Shown: positions 62,754-64,000 of the stretch, in pieces | How the letters are laid out: the number at the start of each line of letters is the position of its first letter | Numbering within the stretch: the stretch's first letter is position 1 | NCBI GenBank assembly: GCA_963763085.1 | Contig: CAVXNB010000004.1 | Coordinates: 1,426,001-1,490,000 of the forward strand | Reading direction: 5' to 3' | DNA length: 64,000 nucleotides | DNA from: CAVXNB01 sp963763085 | GTDB taxonomy: Bacteria; Actinomycetota; Acidimicrobiia; Acidimicrobiales; Bog-793 | Program-made: the position numbers and the translations under genes | Notes under the pieces: model-generated | What the model saw: the letters and a program-made list of their open reading frames with translations, nothing else | Databases searched by the model: none | What the model was told of the DNA's origin: nothing

Positions 62754-64000
62754 ATGAATCGTAGAGTGCGGGCCGTGCCAGATCGCGGGGCGGTCGGAAC
62801 CGACAGGGCCGGAGCCGCTTGGCGGGTTCTCGTCGGCAGGCCGCTTCGGGCCCGGGAGGCCTCCAAGGAGCAGATCACACCCATCGAAGGGCTCTCGGCC
62901 CTGTCGCTCGATGCCTTGACGTCGGTCGCATACGGGCCCGAGGCGATCATCGTCGTGCTCGCCGTGGCCGGCGCGGGAGCGCTCCACCTCATCCTGCCGA
63001 TCACCGGGGCGATCGTCGTTCTCCTGGTCATCCTGATCTCCTCCTACCGTCAGGTCATCGACGCCTATCCAGGCGGTGGGGGCGCCTACGCGGTGTCCCG
63101 GGCCAACCTCGGCGTGGGCACGAGCCTCGTGGCCGGAGCGGCACTCGTCGTCGACTACACGCTGACCGTCGCCGTGTCGATCGCGGCCGGCGTGGGGACC
63201 CTCACGTCCGCCTTCCCGAGCCTCGCGTCGGCGACCGTGCCGATCTGCCTGGCCATCCTCGCCGTCATCACGCTGCTCAACTTGCGCGGTCTCGGTGAGG
63301 CGGCGCGCGCCTTCCTCTGCCCACGATGATCTTCATCGTCGGCCTGCTCGCCATCATCGCCGTGGGGATGATTCACCCGCTGGGCTTGAACGAGCCCCAG
63401 CCCGGTAAGTCCCTCCTGCCCACCACCGACTTGCACGCCGTCACGATATTGCTCATCCTGAAGGCCTTTTCCGCCGGCTGCAGCGCACTCACCGGAGTTG
63501 AGGCGATAGCCAACGGCGTGCCTTTGTTCAAGGAACCCCGGGCCGCCCGGGCCAAACGCACCGAGCTCCTCCTCGGCCTGATCCTCGGCACCATGCTGCT
63601 CGGGTTGGCCGTGCTCGCCGACCGCTGGCACATCGGCCCCCGGTCCGGCCAGACGGTCCTGAGCCAGATCATGGCCGACTCCGTCGGCCGGCATTGGGCG
63701 TACTACATCGTGTCGCTCACGATCACGATGGTCCTCGCCCTCGCCGCCAACACCTCGTTCGGCGGGCTTCCGGTGCTGGCGAGCCTTCTGGCTCGAGACA
63801 ACTACCTTCCACACTTGTTCGCACTGAGGGGTGACCGGCAGGTCTTCTCCAACGGAATCTGGACGCTCGCTGTCCTTTCCGGAGCGCTGCTCCTAGCGGT
63901 GAGCGGCAATACGAATGCCTTGATCCCCCTGTTCGCGATCGGCGTCTTCACGGGCTTCACGTTGGCCCAGACCGGTCTGGTGGTGCATTGGAGGCGGACC
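62754..64000 (+). CDS. APC-family amino-acid permease, frameshifted and cut by the window edge
   Basis: The first frame (62754-63329) gives the N-terminus with PIEGLSALSLDALTSVAYGP and AIIVVLAVAGAGALHLILPI, then GGGGAYAVSRANLGVGTSL, the APC signature of the unwound helix. After AARAF the frame stops, but the continuation is open to the end of the window as MIFIVGLLAIIAVGMIHPL, then LTGVEAIANGVPLFKEPRAA. One base is missing near 63314-63320 (CTCTGCCC for CTCCTGCCC). Homology continues into helices up to the window end without a stop. The 3' end is missing. It imports amino acids or related compounds by proton symport. Confidence 0.88.

Overview
The window is 64 kb of high-GC DNA from an actinobacterium. 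An uncultured soil-type lineage such as Acidimicrobiia fits best, inferred from codon use, GTG/TTG starts, ATGA/GTGA overlaps, an F420-type LLM oxidoreductase, an arylsulfatase-type domain, sedolisin, and many cysteine-paired SCPTxxFC beta-propeller repeats. No rRNA, tRNA, CRISPR array, intact transposase or prophage was recognised.

Region 1 (1-31.8 kb) is accessory and signalling DNA. It holds six ECF (SigE-like) sigma-factor genes, each directly followed by or overlapping a gene for a single-pass membrane protein whose cytoplasmic N-terminus sits where an anti-sigma domain would be. The extracytoplasmic part differs each time: unknown folds, an FG-GAP propeller, a BNR/YCF48 propeller. Three partners share a VPIPQLHLF-like motif at the outer end of the membrane helix. 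Orphan membrane-anchored proteins of similar design lie between them (13078-14403; 15375-16505, an arylsulfatase C-terminal domain on a new anchor), with a MacB-like ABC pair, secreted propeller/Ig and beta-helix proteins, a lectin-domain membrane protein and small enzymes. Three decayed copies of one helix-turn-helix gene are scattered here, two of them directly upstream of ECF sigma genes.

Region 2 (31.8-43 kb) holds nitroreductase, a lipoprotein propeller, a DHA2 drug exporter, a NatAB-type ABC exporter, DinB and cupin proteins, an ArsR-AHSA1-peptidase S51 operon with a textbook promoter and leaderless start, a universal stress protein and a lipoprotein.

Region 3 (43-52.1 kb) holds a complete amino-acid ABC uptake operon, a secreted sedolisin with Ig-like repeats, a quinone oxidoreductase behind an operator-like palindrome and a hairpin, and small membrane proteins (SHOCT, Bax-inhibitor-1).

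Region 4 (52.2-64 kb) holds two tandem paralogues of a zinc-ribbon/adenylate cyclase/AAA/TPR signalling ATPase, a metallo-beta-lactamase-fold hydrolase, a methyltransferase, an LCP cell-wall ligase and a truncated APC amino-acid permease.

Nine single-base frameshifts interrupt otherwise intact genes. Most are extra bases, several in ACGCC or GGG contexts. They look more like consensus errors or very recent lesions than old decay, and coordinates below join the two frames where needed.
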